A stretch of 64,000 bases of DNA from Pseudomonas viridiflava (GCF_900582625.1 NZ_UTIQ01000001.1:806001-870000); one strand, 5' to 3'. Positions 38,330-54,820 are shown, numbered from the stretch's first letter. Made by a program: numbers and translations. Notes: generated from the letters alone by a model not told the origin.

Positions 38330-38958
38330 GCCTGCTGTTCCTCTCGTGCTGCCTGTTGCCAGCGCTGGAAGGCTGGCCACTGGTAAATGGTTTCAACATA
38401 GGCCAGCGCCTGCGCCGAAAGTGCCACGCGGTAGCCGCGAAAACGCACGGCCACCGGGGCGAAAAACGCATCGGCGAGGCTGACGCGACCAAACAGAAAC
38501 GGCCCGTCCTGCCCGAACTCGCTGCGGCAATGCGCCCAGATGGCGCTGATACGTTCGATGTCGGCGAGCACGTCGGCCGGCACATTGGGCAACGCTTCGT
38601 CGCGCGACAGATCCATGGGCATGGCCACACGCAGTGGCACAAAGCCGCTATGCATCTCCGCGCAGACGCTGCGGGCGATCGCACGGGCAAACGCGCCGCG
38701 CGGCCACAGATGCGCTTCAGGGTAGGTTTCGGCGAGGTATTCGCTGATGGCCAGGGAATCCCAGATGGAACCCTCGTCAGTTTTCAGCAACGGCACTTTG
38801 CCGGTGGGCGAATGTTCGAGAATGCGTTCGCGGCTGTCGGGCTGATTCAGGCGAACGAGCTGCTCAGTGTAAGGCGCGCCGCTGAGCTCCAGCGCCAGGG
38901 CCGCGCGCAGCGACCAGGACGAGTACGTCTTGTCGCCGATTACCAGATTCAAAGCCAT
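38326..38958 (-). CDS. Glutathione S-transferase family protein
   Basis: 210 residues. N-terminal thioredoxin-like domain: KTYSSWSLRAALALELSG, with the cis-Pro of GKVPLL and the EGSIWDSLAISEYL glutathione-site acid. The helical C-terminal domain contains FFAPVAVRFRGYR. The catalytic residue is probably the Ser of YSSWS, so a zeta/beta-type or disulfide-bond-linked activity is possible. The ATG at 38958 gives the family start. Its stop overlaps the MutT-TenI gene. Confidence 0.85.
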   Translation of the reverse strand: MALNLVIGDKTYSSWSLRAALALELSGAPYTEQLVRLNQPDSRERILEHSPTGKVPLLKTDEGSIWDSLAISEYLAETYPEAHLWPRGAFARAIARSVCAEMHSGFVPLRVAMPMDLSRDEALPNVPADVLADIERISAIWAHCRSEFGQDGPFLFGRVSLADAFFAPVAVRFRGYRVALSAQALAYVETIYQWPAFQRWQQAAREEQQA

Positions 38959-39092
38959 TTGAGTCACCCGTTTAAGCGTCCATTTATCGAACTGCGACAA
39001 TAGGCAGCGCGCGGGACGAGGGCAAATTCCGATTGTTCATGTGCGGATAAACCGCAGGAATGGCCGCCGCTGAGCGCGGCGGCCAGCACCGA

Positions 39093-40310
39093 TCAGGAGC
39101 GGTATTCGGCGTTGATGCGCACGTACTCGTGGGACAGGTCGGTGGTCCAGATCGTTTCACTGCACGTACCGCGGCCAAGCTCGATACGAATGCCGATTTC
39201 TTCCTGGGCCATCACCGCAGCACCCTGCTCTTCGGTGTAGCTGGCAGCACGGCAGCCACGACTGGCGATGCACACGTCGCCAAGGAACACGTCGATTTTG
39301 CTCACATCCAGTTGCGCGACACCGGCGCGGCCAACGGCGGCCAGGATGCGGCCCCAATTCGGGTCGGAGGCGAACAAGGCGGTTTTGATCAGCGGTGAAT
39401 GCGCAACGGCGTAGGCAACGTCCAGGCATTCCTGGTGGGTCGCGCCGCCATTGGCTTGCACGGTGACAAACTTGGTGGCGCCTTCGCCGTCACGGACGAT
39501 GGCCTGCGCCAATTCCATCGACACATCCAGCACCGCTTGCTTGAGCTCGGCGAACAAGGCGCCGCTGGCTTGCGTGACCTCAGGCAATGCCGCCTGGCCG
39601 GTCGCCACGAGGATGCAGCAGTCGTTGGTCGAGGTGTCGCCGTCGATGGTGATACGGTTGAAAGACTTGTTGGCGGCGTCGCGCAGCAGGTCTTGCAGCA
39701 GACCCTGGGAGACTTTGGCGTCGGTGGCGATGTAGCCAAGCATGGTCGCCATGTTCGGCTTGATCATGCCGGCGCCTTTGCTGATGCCGGTGACGGTCAC
39801 GGTGACACCGTCATGCACAAACTGGCGGCTGGCGCCTTTGGGCTGGGTGTCAGTGGTCATGATGCCGGCAGCCGCAGCGGCCCAGTTATCGACTGAAAGA
39901 TCAGCCAGGGCAGCGGCCAGCGCGCCCTCGATTTTTTCGACTGGCAGCGGCTCGCCGATCACGCCGGTCGAAAACGGCAGCACTGCGGTTTCCGGCACTC
40001 CGGTCAGCTCGGCCAACTTCGCGCAGGTGCGAGCAGCGGCTTGCAGGCCAGGCTCGCCGGTGCCGGCGTTGGCGTTCCCCGTGTTGGTCAGCAAATAACG
40101 CACCGGGCCGACCACATTCTTCTTCGCCAGAATCACCGGCGCCGCGCAAAACGCATTCAGCGTAAACACGCCCGCCACGCTGGAGCCCTCGGCACAGCGC
40201 ATCACCACCACATCCTTGCGACCCTCGCGCTTGATACCGGCAGACGAAATACCCAATTCAAAACCGGCAACCGGATGCAGCGTAGGCAGAGGACCGAGAC
40301 CAACAGGCAT
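39093..40310 (-). CDS. argJ: Glutamate N-acetyltransferase / amino-acid acetyltransferase
   Basis: 405 residues, bifunctional ornithine acetyltransferase of arginine synthesis (recycles acetyl from N-acetylornithine to glutamate). The protein matures by self-cleavage before T189 in KPNMATML, and the KGAGM motif precedes it. The start region [20 protein letters not shown] is typical. The stop is about 135 bp above the GST start; the secA gene lies upstream across about 300 bp. Confidence 0.95.
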   Translation of the reverse strand: MPVGLGPLPTLHPVAGFELGISSAGIKREGRKDVVVMRCAEGSSVAGVFTLNAFCAAPVILAKKNVVGPVRYLLTNTGNANAGTGEPGLQAAARTCAKLAELTGVPETAVLPFSTGVIGEPLPVEKIEGALAAALADLSVDNWAAAAAGIMTTDTQPKGASRQFVHDGVTVTVTGISKGAGMIKPNMATMLGYIATDAKVSQGLLQDLLRDAANKSFNRITIDGDTSTNDCCILVATGQAALPEVTQASGALFAELKQAVLDVSMELAQAIVRDGEGATKFVTVQANGGATHQECLDVAYAVAHSPLIKTALFASDPNWGRILAAVGRAGVAQLDVSKIDVFLGDVCIASRGCRAASYTEEQGAAVMAQEEIGIRIELGRGTCSETIWTTDLSHEYVRINAEYRS

Positions 40311-40615
40311 GGGGCGAACTCCTTGGCAGAAAAACGTTAAACCACGCCACCACGGCGCAGCATCGATTCAGGCAAAAACGCCGCGAACGGTAGACCGGTC
40401 ACGGCGTGGAAACGTTAGAGCAAACACGGCTTCTGACGTCGCATTCGAGATCGATTGACTCACGCGGCTGTTTGCCGCCGTAACTCAAGATCCTTTTGGC
40501 TAGAGCCAGACAAGGCGAAAGCGTCATTTAAAGCGCAGCGTACTGAAGTACGTGAGCATTTAAATGACGCTTTCAACGCCGTATGGCCGACGTCCAAAAG
40601 ATCGTAGACCTGCTA
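40311..40615. other. Intergenic region argJ-secA
   Basis: About 305 bases with no gene. The left half (to about 40480) holds the argJ leader and shows no recognised motif. The right half is the nested-stem repeat at 40487-40604, ending 11 bases from the secA stop, where it may also terminate secA. Confidence 0.6.
40487..40604. repeat. Nested-stem intergenic repeat, copy E
   Basis: Core AGCGCAG-CGTACTGAAGTACG-TGAGCAT. Arms GAAAGCGTCATTTAAA (40517-40532) and TTTAAATGACGCTTTC (40559-40574) are a perfect 16 bp pair. Outer ends GATCCTTTTGG and CCAAAAGATC pair with one bulge, so both stems are intact. It lies between secA and argJ, which are co-directional, the only copy not in a convergent gap. 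Confidence 0.85.
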
Positions 40616-43351
<2,736 letters not shown>

Positions 43352-43677
43352 ATCGGCAGGATCTTCCACACATAGGGATGGAGGGCGGCCCCGTGAGTCG
43401 CCCGCGCAGCCTTCATGGCTGCTTGCGAAGCGGGCATTCTACCCGGAATCGTTAGCGAGGAAAGTAGCGTTGTTGCACGGTGCCAGCACGCTCGGCAGCT
43501 TGCGGAAATGACTATCCGGTCCGCTTGTACAACGCGCGTGACGAATCGGTGAGCGGCACTATTGCTTTCCTCGAAGCCCCTATATGGGGGCGAACGTGCG
43601 CCAATCAACCCCTATGGTTCTGCTGACGAATCATCGCTCTGCTACCATTGGCGCCCGGTTATTTCAGGCACTTCGCC
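43352..43677. other. secA/dciA divergent intergenic region
   Basis: About 326 bases with no gene. The only structure seen is a GCCCC-TATATG-GGGGC hairpin (43576-43591). In other pseudomonads, from memory, an M23 peptidase gene lies here; no frame of that kind is present. Confidence 0.55.
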
Positions 43678-44127
43678 ATGGCATTTCGTCCTCTACCCGC
43701 AAAAGGTCACACTGCGCTCCTGCGCGACGCCAAACCTTTGCAGGCGCTGATCAATCAGGCGCACCGCCTAGATCACCTGCAGCGTCTGGTGGAAAGCCAA
43801 TTGCAACCCGCTGCGCGCGAGCATTGCCACGTCGCCTCGTGGCGCGAAGGGTGTCTGTTATTGATCGTCACCGACGGCCATTGGGCCACCCGCCTGCGCT
43901 ACCAACAGCGCCGTTTGGAACGCCAGCTGCAAGCGCTGGAACCGTTCCGCAACCTCAACCGCATTCTGTTTAAAGTGCAGCCGCGCGTGGGCGTCGCGAA
44001 ACTTCGCGGTCACACCATGCAGCTTTCCACGGAAACGGCTGAAGGCATTCAGGAAGTGGCGGAAGGGATTAGCGATCCGGGGTTGCGTGCGGCCTTGGAA
44101 CGACTCGCGCGGCATGGGAAAGGCTAA
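43678..44127 (+). CDS. dciA: DUF721 protein, DciA-type helicase loader
   Basis: 149 residues. The DUF721 domain with LQALINQAHRLDHLQRLV and WREGCLLLIVTDGHWATRLRYQ is the KH-like fold of DciA, which helps DnaB load onto DNA in bacteria lacking DnaC. The extra C-terminal residues (about 95-149) are variable in the family. The ATG at 43678 gives the usual start. Divergent from secA; convergent with lpxC, with a repeat and a terminator between. Confidence 0.85.
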   Translation: MAFRPLPAKGHTALLRDAKPLQALINQAHRLDHLQRLVESQLQPAAREHCHVASWREGCLLLIVTDGHWATRLRYQQRRLERQLQALEPFRNLNRILFKVQPRVGVAKLRGHTMQLSTETAEGIQEVAEGISDPGLRAALERLARHGKG

Positions 44128-44170
44128 TTCAGCCTGGCGTTTTTGATGTTCAAGACTATGCATCCCACAG

Positions 44171-44290
44171 TCGAGATCGAGCGAGCTAGAGCCGCGCAAG
44201 GCAAAAATCGATTTTGAAGCGCAGTTGGCTGTAGCCAATGAGCATTCAAAATCGATTTTTAACGCAGCCCGGCCGACGCGCAGCCGATCG
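44171..44290. repeat. Nested-stem intergenic repeat, copy C
   Basis: Arms AAAAATCGATTTTGAA (44203-44218) and TTCAAAATCGATTTTT (44245-44260) are a perfect 16 bp pair around AGCGCAG-TTGGCTGTAGCCAA-TGAGCAT. Outer parts TCGAGATCGAGCGAGCTAGA and CAGCCGATCG are identical to those of the copies at 1866 and 22500. Between the convergent dciA and lpxC. Confidence 0.85.
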
Positions 44291-44304
44291 TTTATTTACA
44301 CGCA

Positions 44305-44334
44305 TAAAAAAAGCCACCCGAGGGTGACTTTAAA
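44305..44334 (-). terminator. lpxC rho-independent terminator
   Basis: On the minus strand: AAGTCACCC/GGGTGGCTT (one G-T pair) followed by T-rich sequence, 25 bases after the lpxC stop. Confidence 0.7.
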
Positions 44335-44355
44335 AACAGCTAAGGAGGGTATTGC

Positions 44356-45306
<951 letters not shown>

Positions 45307-45378
45307 CAATGGCCGGGGATAATACCAGACCCGACCCGTGCTGAACACCAATCACCCCAATACTCCTGATAAATTTCA

Positions 45379-46563
45379 TCAATCAGCCTGGCGACGCAGG
45401 AACGCTGGAATATCCAGGTAATCCAGGTCGTCCTGAGCGTTCAACTTGGCTGCAGCAGCCGCGCCCGCGTGGGCTTGGTTGCGCATTACGGTTGGACGAT
45501 CCAGGTCGCGGTAATTAACCGAAGGCTGCTCGTTACGCGGTGCGGCGGCCGATGGAACGGCAGCAGCTTGCACGGTGTTGTCGATAACCTTGACCGGTTT
45601 CTCGATTTTCGCGCCCAGGCCGGTGGCCACCACGGTCACGTGCAGTTCGTCGCGCATGTCCGGGTCGATTACGGTGCCGACCTTAACGGTCGCGTGCTCG
45701 GAAGCGAACTGCTCGATGATGTTACCCACGTCGGAGTACTCACCCAGAGACAGGTCAGGACCGGCAGTGATGTTCACCAGAATGCCGCGCGCGCCTTGCA
45801 GGTTCACGTCTTCGAGCAACGGGTTGCGAATGGCCGCTTCGGTGGCTTCACGTGCACGGTTCGGACCGCTGGCGCAGCCAGTGCCCATCATTGCCATGCC
45901 CATTTCGCTCATCACGGTTTTCACGTCGGCGAAGTCGACGTTGATCATGCCCGGACGCTTGATGATGTCGGAGATACCGCGAACGGCACCGGCCAATACA
46001 TCGTCAGCCTTCGCGAAAGCCGACAGCAGGCTCGCGTCTTTTCCGAGGATGGTCAGCAATTTTTCGTTCGGAATGGTGATCAGCGAGTCGACGCTGGCCT
46101 GCAGAGCACGAATGCCCTCTTCGGCGATCAGCATGCGCTTGCGACCTTCGAACGGGAACGGACGGGTCACCACCGCAACGGTGAGGATGCCCATCTCTTT
46201 GGCCACTTCAGCAATGATCGGCGCCGCACCGGTACCGGTACCGCCGCCCATGCCAGTGGTGATGAAGACCATGTCGGTGCCTTGCAGCACTTCGGCGATA
46301 CGCTCGCGGTCTTCCATTGCAGCCTGACGGCCGACTTCCGGGTTGGCGCCAGCGCCGAGGCCCTTGGTCACACCGGTACCGAGTTGCAGCACGGTACGCG
46401 CGCCGACATTTTTCAATGCCTGGGCGTCAGTGTTGGCGCAGATGAACTCAACGCCTTCGATGTTGTTTTTCGCCATGTGGTTAACAGCGTTGCCGCCGCC
46501 ACCACCTACGCCGATTACCTTGATAACAGCGCTTTGCGGGATATTGTCTACGAGCTCGAACAT
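45379..46563 (-). CDS. ftsZ: Cell division protein FtsZ
   Basis: 394 residues. Tubulin-like GTPase that forms the Z ring. The nucleotide motif is GGGTGTG (about 104-110), with N-terminal GVGGGGGNAVNHM and T7-loop NVDFADVK; the C-terminal peptide LDIPAFLRRQAD binds FtsA and ZipA. It follows ftsA by 56 bases in the conserved order. Start ATG at 46563. Confidence 0.98.
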   Translation of the reverse strand: MFELVDNIPQSAVIKVIGVGGGGGNAVNHMAKNNIEGVEFICANTDAQALKNVGARTVLQLGTGVTKGLGAGANPEVGRQAAMEDRERIAEVLQGTDMVFITTGMGGGTGTGAAPIIAEVAKEMGILTVAVVTRPFPFEGRKRMLIAEEGIRALQASVDSLITIPNEKLLTILGKDASLLSAFAKADDVLAGAVRGISDIIKRPGMINVDFADVKTVMSEMGMAMMGTGCASGPNRAREATEAAIRNPLLEDVNLQGARGILVNITAGPDLSLGEYSDVGNIIEQFASEHATVKVGTVIDPDMRDELHVTVVATGLGAKIEKPVKVIDNTVQAAAVPSAAAPRNEQPSVNYRDLDRPTVMRNQAHAGAAAAAKLNAQDDLDYLDIPAFLRRQAD

Positions 46564-46619
46564 GGTCCCCTCTCCTTTGCTTTTCTAGTTGTAACGCCTA
46601 CAGCACACGCGGTTTAACA

Positions 46620-47867
46620 TCAAAAATTGCCCTGGACCCAGCGTTTCAGCCGCTCCAGTACAGGTGTCTTTGGTTCGTCGTTGTAGCTGCTGCCACCGGA
46701 CAGCGAGATGCCGTCGTTCTGCTTTTGCAGCCCGTACATGAGCAAGCCCACGCCGGTCGAATAAATCGGGTTGTGCACCACGTCGCCCAGGCCCTTGATG
46801 CCTTGCGGCATGCCCAGGCGAACCGGCATGTGGAAAATTTCTTCGGCCAGTTCGACCGCGCCTTCCATCTTCGAGGTGCCGCCGGTCAGCACGATGCCGG
46901 CCGGAATCAGGTCTTCGTAACCGCTGCGGCGCAGTTCAGCCTGAACCAGGGTGAACAGCTCGTCGTAACGCGGTTCGACCACTTCGGCCAGCGACTGTCG
47001 CGACAAATCACGCGGCGGACGATCACCCACGCTGGGCACTTTGATGGTTTCGCCAGCGCCGGCCAGTTTGGCCAAGGCGCAGGCGTAGCGAATCTTGATT
47101 TCTTCGGCGTACTGCGTCGGTGTACGCAGGGCCATGGCGATGTCGTTGGTGACCTGATCACCCGCAATTGGGATCACGGCCGTGTGGCGAATTGCGCCTT
47201 CGGTGAAGATGGCGATATCGGTGGTGCCACCGCCGATGTCCACCAGGCACACGCCTAATTCTTTCTCGTCGTCGGTCAGCACGGCGTAGGCCGAAGCCAA
47301 CTGCTCAAGAATAATGTCGTCTACTTCCAGGCCGCAGCGACGCACGCATTTTTCGATGTTCTGCGCCGCGTTCACCGCGCACGTCACCACGTGCACTTTG
47401 GCTTCCAGGCGCACGCCCGACATGCCCAGCGGCTCACGAACGCCTTCCTGGTTATCGATCACGTAATCTTGCGGCAAGGTGTGCAACACGCGCTGGTCAG
47501 CCGGAATGGCCACGGCCTGAGCGGCATCGAGTACGCGCTCAAGGTCGGCCTGGCTCACTTCGCGGTCGCGAATGGCGACGATGCCGTGGGAGTTCAAGCT
47601 GCGGATGTGGTTGCCCGCCACGCCGACGAACGCCGAGTGAATACGGCAGCCGGCCATCATTTGCGCTTCTTCGATAGCGCGTTGAATCGATTGCACGGTG
47701 GATTCGATATTCACCACCACGCCCTTTTTCAAGCCGCGCGATGGATGCGTGCCGATCCCGACGATTTCCAGCTGGCCATCAGCCGTGACTTCGCCTACCA
47801 GCGCCACCACCTTGGAGGTGCCGATATCGAGGCCGACGATCATCTTGCCGCTCTGCACGTTTGCCAT
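46620..47867 (-). CDS. ftsA: Cell division protein FtsA
   Basis: 415 residues, actin fold with an SHS2 domain. MIVGLDIGTSKVVALVGEV starts the ATP-binding core; a C-terminal amphipathic helix VLERLKRWVQGNF tethers it to the membrane. It recruits FtsZ and later divisome proteins. The ATG at 47867 follows AGAAGG. It lies 19 bases after ftsQ. Confidence 0.97.
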   Translation of the reverse strand: MANVQSGKMIVGLDIGTSKVVALVGEVTADGQLEIVGIGTHPSRGLKKGVVVNIESTVQSIQRAIEEAQMMAGCRIHSAFVGVAGNHIRSLNSHGIVAIRDREVSQADLERVLDAAQAVAIPADQRVLHTLPQDYVIDNQEGVREPLGMSGVRLEAKVHVVTCAVNAAQNIEKCVRRCGLEVDDIILEQLASAYAVLTDDEKELGVCLVDIGGGTTDIAIFTEGAIRHTAVIPIAGDQVTNDIAMALRTPTQYAEEIKIRYACALAKLAGAGETIKVPSVGDRPPRDLSRQSLAEVVEPRYDELFTLVQAELRRSGYEDLIPAGIVLTGGTSKMEGAVELAEEIFHMPVRLGMPQGIKGLGDVVHNPIYSTGVGLLMYGLQKQNDGISLSGGSSYNDEPKTPVLERLKRWVQGNF

Positions 47868-47886
47868 GTTGCTGCCTTCTCCTAAT

Positions 47887-48765
47887 TCACTTCTGCGCGA
47901 CGGTTTTGTCCGTCGCCGGCGCAATCGGTTCACGCCACGCCACGGCCAGGCCGTTGGAATAACGCAGGTCGATGCGCGAAATATTCGCGATCTGGTCTTT
48001 CAAACTCTTGTCGTAGATGGACACGAAGCGGCGCATTTTCTCGACCAAGTGATCCCGACCTAACAACAACTCAATGCTTTGTCCGGTGTTATTCACCCCG
48101 GTGGTGATAAACCAGCTGCCGCGTTCACGCAGTTCCAGACGCGCCACCGAAAACCCTAGCGGGCGCAGCATCTGGCTGAGCATCTGGTAGCGCTGCATCA
48201 CGTCTTCCTGGGCGCGCTGCGGGCCGACCAACTGCGGCAGGTTTTCGTAATTGGCCAGTTCACGCGGCGTGAACGCCTGACCCTGGTTGTTCAGCAACGC
48301 CTCGTCGCCCCAGCGGGCCACCGGCAGTTGTTCTTCCAGCGAAATGGTTACGGTGTCGGGCCATACGCGGCGTACTTCGGCGTGGGCGATCCACGGCATT
48401 TGTTCCAACTCGGCGCGCATGCCGGCCAGGTCAACGGTGAAGAAGCTCGCCGCCACGAAGGGCGCGATACGCTGCTGCACCGCTTGCTGGCTGATGTAGC
48501 TGAGCTCGCCCTGCACGCTGATCTTGGCAATCGGGCGGTCGGCGTAAGGCAGCAACCGCTGCGCCGCTTCGTAGGTGCCAAAGCCCAGCACCAGCAACAT
48601 CACCGGCCAGAGCACACGCTTGATCGCCGAGAAGCTTGGCTTCGGTACGCGAACCGACAACGGCTCCTTGGCCACCATCCGACTGGCACCCCGCTGCGCC
48701 GGCTTGCGCGGCAAAGCGCCGCGGCCGGGAACAGGTTGCTGATGACGGAGGGTTGCGCCGTGCAT
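47887..48765 (-). CDS. ftsQ: Cell division protein FtsQ
   Basis: 292 residues: cytoplasmic basic N-terminus, one transmembrane helix around [20 protein letters not shown], a POTRA domain ([15 protein letters not shown]) and a beta domain that binds FtsB. Links early and late divisome proteins. The ATG at 48765, 4 bases after ddlB, has GAGG at 8-base spacing; a GTG at 48786 overlapping ddlB is less likely. Confidence 0.93.
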   Translation of the reverse strand: MHGATLRHQQPVPGRGALPRKPAQRGASRMVAKEPLSVRVPKPSFSAIKRVLWPVMLLVLGFGTYEAAQRLLPYADRPIAKISVQGELSYISQQAVQQRIAPFVAASFFTVDLAGMRAELEQMPWIAHAEVRRVWPDTVTISLEEQLPVARWGDEALLNNQGQAFTPRELANYENLPQLVGPQRAQEDVMQRYQMLSQMLRPLGFSVARLELRERGSWFITTGVNNTGQSIELLLGRDHLVEKMRRFVSIYDKSLKDQIANISRIDLRYSNGLAVAWREPIAPATDKTVAQK

Positions 48766-48769
48766 GGTC

Positions 48770-51160
<2,391 letters not shown>

Positions 51161-51168
<8 letters not shown>

Positions 51169-52231
51169 GGGCCACCTCCAGGCAGATGTCGACGACAGTG
51201 CGGGTCGCGTCGGGCTTGGACAGGCGGCGCGCGGTGCTGGCCATGTAGATAAGGCGTTCGGGATGCATCAAAACCTCGGTCAGGCGCTCGGCCAATTCGG
51301 CGGCGCCAGTAGTCGCTTGTGGCAGCAGGAAGGCAGCGCCTTCACGAGCCAGATAATCGGCGTTGCGAGTCTGGTGATCGTCGATGGCGTGCGGCAGTGG
51401 CACCAGCATCGACGGCAGACCGGCAGCAGCCAGTTCACTGATGGTCAGCGCGCCTGCGCGGCACACCACCAGGTCGGCCCAGGCATACGCACCGGCCATG
51501 TCTTTAATGAAAGGCGCGACGTGCGCTTGGACACCGGCCGCGTCGTAACGGTCCTTGGTGATTTCATCGTGATTCTTGCCGGATTGGTGCACCACTTCCG
51601 GACGGATCTCGACCGCCACTTCGCTCAAGGCTTCAGGCAGCAGCTTGTTCAACGGCTCGGCGCCCAGGCTGCCGCCCAGAATCAGCAAACGCGGACGACG
51701 GCCTTGCAGCGTGTCGCGTGGTGTTTCCAGGAACAGCTCTTCGCGCACCGGGTTGCCGGTGGTACGGCGCTTGGCCGACTGGCTGAAAGTATTGGGGAAG
51801 GCTTCGCACACGCGCGTGGCGAAACGCACCAGGCTGCGATTGGCGGTGCCGGCCACGGCGTTCTGCTCGTGAATAATCAACGGCACGCCGGCCATCTTCG
51901 CCGCCAGGCCACCTGGGCCGGTGACGTAGCCGCCCATGCCCAACACGCACACCGGTTTCAATTTGCGCACGATGCGGCGCGCCTGGAACAGCGAGCGCAG
52001 CAAGCTGAACGGCGCCTTGAGCAAGTTGACGAAGCCTTTGCCGCGCAGGCCGGCGACGTTGATCAGGTGCAGGTCCAGACCGGCTTCCGGCACCAGTTGG
52101 TTTTCAATGCCGCGCGGCGTGCCGAGCCAGTGCACGGTGTAACCGCGCGCCTGAAACTCGCGAGCACAGGCCAGCGCCGGGAACACGTGGCCGCCAGTGC
52201 CGCCGGCCATGATCAGAACATTAGCGGCCAT
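51161..52231 (-). CDS. murG: UDP-GlcNAc:lipid I GlcNAc transferase
   Basis: 356 residues, GT-B fold. Completes lipid II on the inner face of the membrane. The N-terminal [13 protein letters not shown] is the acceptor loop, [10 protein letters not shown] and the [18 protein letters not shown] region the donor site. The ATG at 52231 overlaps ftsW by 11 bases; a longer in-frame start would add residues not typical of MurG. Confidence 0.96.
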
Positions 52232-53471
52232 GGACCACCTCCTTGGACGCTTTGCTGGCAGCCGGCTCTTCGGCGAAATCGCTCTCGACGAAATCGACAT
52301 CTTCGCTGCCCAGAATGGTGCGGCGCTCCCACTCGATACGCAGCAGCAACCCCAGGCAGGCGCAGCAAATCACCAACGAGCTGCCGCCGTAGCTGAGGAA
52401 TGGCAGGGTCAGGCCTTTGGTTGGCAGCAGGCCGACGTTCACACCGATGTTGATCAGGAATTGGCCGATCCACAGGAAGGCCAGGCCGAAGGCCACGTAC
52501 GCCGAGAAGAACTGCTTGGCCTTTTCAGCCCAAAGCCCGATGTACAGCGCGCGCACGCTGACGAACACAAACAGCGCCACGGTGGCCAGCGAACCGAACA
52601 AGCCGAGTTCTTCGGCGAGCACGGAGTAAACGAAGTCGGTGTGTGCTTCCGGCAGATAGAACTGCTTCTGCACGCTGTTGCCCAGGCCGACGCCTAGCCA
52701 TTGGCCACGGCCGAAGGCGATCAGCGCTTGAGTCAATTGATAGCCCGAGCCGAACTGGTCGGCCCACGGGTCGGTAAAGGTCACCAGCCGCGCCATGCGA
52801 TACGGCTGCGCCTGCACCAGCACGAATACCGCGCCGACTGCCAAGGCCACCATCAGCGAGAAACGGAACAGGCCGACACCGCCCAGGAACAGCATGGCGG
52901 CGGCAGCACCCATCAGTACAACGGTGGCGCCGAAGTCCGGTTCCATCAGCAGCAAGCCAGCCATCGGCAACAGCACGATGAAGGGTTTGAAAAAGCCCAT
53001 CCAGCTCTCGCGCACTTCTTCCTGGCGGCGCACCAGATAGCCGGCGAGGTAGATAACCGAGAACACTTTGGCGATTTCCGAAGGCTGCACGTTGAATGCG
53101 CCGAAGCCGATCCAGCGCATCGAACCGTTCACTTCGCGGCCAATGCCTGGCACCAACACCAGCACCAGCAACCCGAACGCCACCACCAGCAAGGTGCCGC
53201 CCATGCGCTGCCAGGTGGACATCGGAATCACCAGCATCAGGCCAGCAGCGCCGAGGCCGATGGTCATGTAAATGACGTGGCGGATCATGTGATAGAACGG
53301 GTTGCCGGTCTGCACGGCGGCCACTTCGGTGGAAGCCGAGGTGATCATCACCAAGCCAAGGCCCAGCAGCGCCAGGCAGCCGGCCAGCAACGGGAAATCG
53401 AGGTCGATGCCGCGACGGCTGAACAGCGGCGACGGGTACGGGCGCAGAATGCTAAGCAGGCGAGCGAGCAT
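52221..53471 (-). CDS. ftsW: SEDS peptidoglycan polymerase FtsW
   Basis: 416 residues, about 10 transmembrane segments of the SEDS family. Polymerises septal glycan from lipid II, paired with FtsI. Family stretches: GWMF-like region VGLGNSVQKQFYLPEAHTD, then FVYSVLAEELG with the loop-4 Asp, and LTLPFLSYGGSSLV. A proline/serine-poor cytoplasmic tail follows. It overlaps the murD stop by one base. Confidence 0.95.
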   Translation of the reverse strand: MLARLLSILRPYPSPLFSRRGIDLDFPLLAGCLALLGLGLVMITSASTEVAAVQTGNPFYHMIRHVIYMTIGLGAAGLMLVIPMSTWQRMGGTLLVVAFGLLVLVLVPGIGREVNGSMRWIGFGAFNVQPSEIAKVFSVIYLAGYLVRRQEEVRESWMGFFKPFIVLLPMAGLLLMEPDFGATVVLMGAAAAMLFLGGVGLFRFSLMVALAVGAVFVLVQAQPYRMARLVTFTDPWADQFGSGYQLTQALIAFGRGQWLGVGLGNSVQKQFYLPEAHTDFVYSVLAEELGLFGSLATVALFVFVSVRALYIGLWAEKAKQFFSAYVAFGLAFLWIGQFLINIGVNVGLLPTKGLTLPFLSYGGSSLVICCACLGLLLRIEWERRTILGSEDVDFVESDFAEEPAASKASKEVVHGR

Positions 53472-54820
53472 CAGTTGAGCCCCCCGACGGCCTGGGCGAA
53501 CAGGCGCCCGCGTTCTTCGAAATTCTTGAACATGTCCAGGCTCGCGCAGGCTGGCGACAGCAGCACGGCATCGCCGCTCTGGGCCAGCTCGGCGGCCTTG
53601 GCGACCGACTCATCCAGCGAGGTGACGCGAATCAGCGGCACGCCGGTATCAGCCAGCACGTCGGCCAACAGCGGTGCATCGCGCCCAAGCAGAATCACAG
53701 CGCGGCAATGGGCAGCGACCGGCGCACGCAGGGCGGAGAAATCCGCACCTTTGCCATCGCCGCCCGCAACGAGCACCAGCTTGCCAGCGATGTCGGCGCC
53801 CAAGCCTTCGATGGCAGCCAGCGCGGCGCCGACGTTGGTGGCTTTCGAGTCGTCGTAATAACTCACGCCGTCCCGCTCACGCAGCCACTGGCAGCGATGC
53901 GCCAGGCCAGTGAATTCGCGCAGCGCTTGCAGCATCGGCTCGAACGGCAGGCCCACGGCATGGCCCAGGGCCAGCGCCGCCAGGGCGTTGGCTTGGTTGT
54001 GAGCGCCGCGCACTTTCAATTCGCGCGCCGGCATCAGGGTTTCAAACTGGAAGGCCAGGTGTTTCTCGCCCTGCTCTTCCACCAGTCCGAACCCTTTGAA
54101 GTCGGGCTTGTTCAAGCCAAAGGTCCAGCATGGTGTGTTTTCGCCAATCAGCGGACGGGACAAACCGTCCTGACGGTTTACAACCACTTGCCGCGCGCCG
54201 CGGAAAATCCGGTGCTTGGCCAGGTGATAGGCCGGCAGGCCGCTGTAGCGATCCATGTGGTCTTCGCTGATGTTCAGCACGGTGGCGACTTCAGCGTTCA
54301 GCTGGTCAGTGGTTTCCAGTTGGAAACTCGACAGCTCGACCACGTACAGCTCGACGTCGTCGCTGAGCAGATCCAGCGCTGGCGTGCCCAGATTGCCGCC
54401 GACCGCTACACGCTTGCCGGCCGCTACGGCCATCTCGCCTACCAAGGTGGTGACGGTGCTTTTCGCGTTGGAGCCGGTGATGGCGACAATCGGCGCCTTG
54501 GCGTGGCGGGCAAACAGCTCAATATCGCCCAGCAGTTTTACCCCACGGGCGGCGGCCGCTTGCAGCGCCGGAGTAGCCAAGGCCAGACCTGGGCTCACGT
54601 ACAGCTCGTCGGCGCGGCAGAGGAACTCAACGCCCAGTTCGCCACAACGCACTTCCACCTCCGGGTACTGGGCGCGGATGGCGGCCAGCTCCGGTGGGTT
54701 CGCACGGGTGTCAGCCACGGCAAAGCGGATGCCCTGGCGCGCGAGGAAGCGCACCAGGGACATGCCGCTCTTGCCGAGGCCGACAACGATGCGGAAGTGG
54801 TCAGTAGCGATGAGGCTCAT
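53471..54820 (-). CDS. murD: UDP-N-acetylmuramoylalanine--D-glutamate ligase
   Basis: 449 residues. Adds D-Glu to UDP-MurNAc-Ala. P-loop ITGSNAKSTVTTL (where other Mur ligases have GTNGKT), LNISEDHMDRY and DDSKATNVGAA with the carbamylated-Lys region. Similar GSNAKST loops occur in other pseudomonad MurD proteins. Starts 14 bases after mraY. Confidence 0.96.
   Translation of the reverse strand: MSLIATDHFRIVVGLGKSGMSLVRFLARQGIRFAVADTRANPPELAAIRAQYPEVEVRCGELGVEFLCRADELYVSPGLALATPALQAAAARGVKLLGDIELFARHAKAPIVAITGSNAKSTVTTLVGEMAVAAGKRVAVGGNLGTPALDLLSDDVELYVVELSSFQLETTDQLNAEVATVLNISEDHMDRYSGLPAYHLAKHRIFRGARQVVVNRQDGLSRPLIGENTPCWTFGLNKPDFKGFGLVEEQGEKHLAFQFETLMPARELKVRGAHNQANALAALALGHAVGLPFEPMLQALREFTGLAHRCQWLRERDGVSYYDDSKATNVGAALAAIEGLGADIAGKLVLVAGGDGKGADFSALRAPVAAHCRAVILLGRDAPLLADVLADTGVPLIRVTSLDESVAKAAELAQSGDAVLLSPACASLDMFKNFEERGRLFAQAVGGLN

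Noticed and set aside
43576..43591. GCCCC-TATATG-GGGGC hairpin as a terminator or operator
   Set aside because: Short arms, no T-tract, and it lies in a divergent gap where no terminator is needed; kept only as a note in the intergenic entry.
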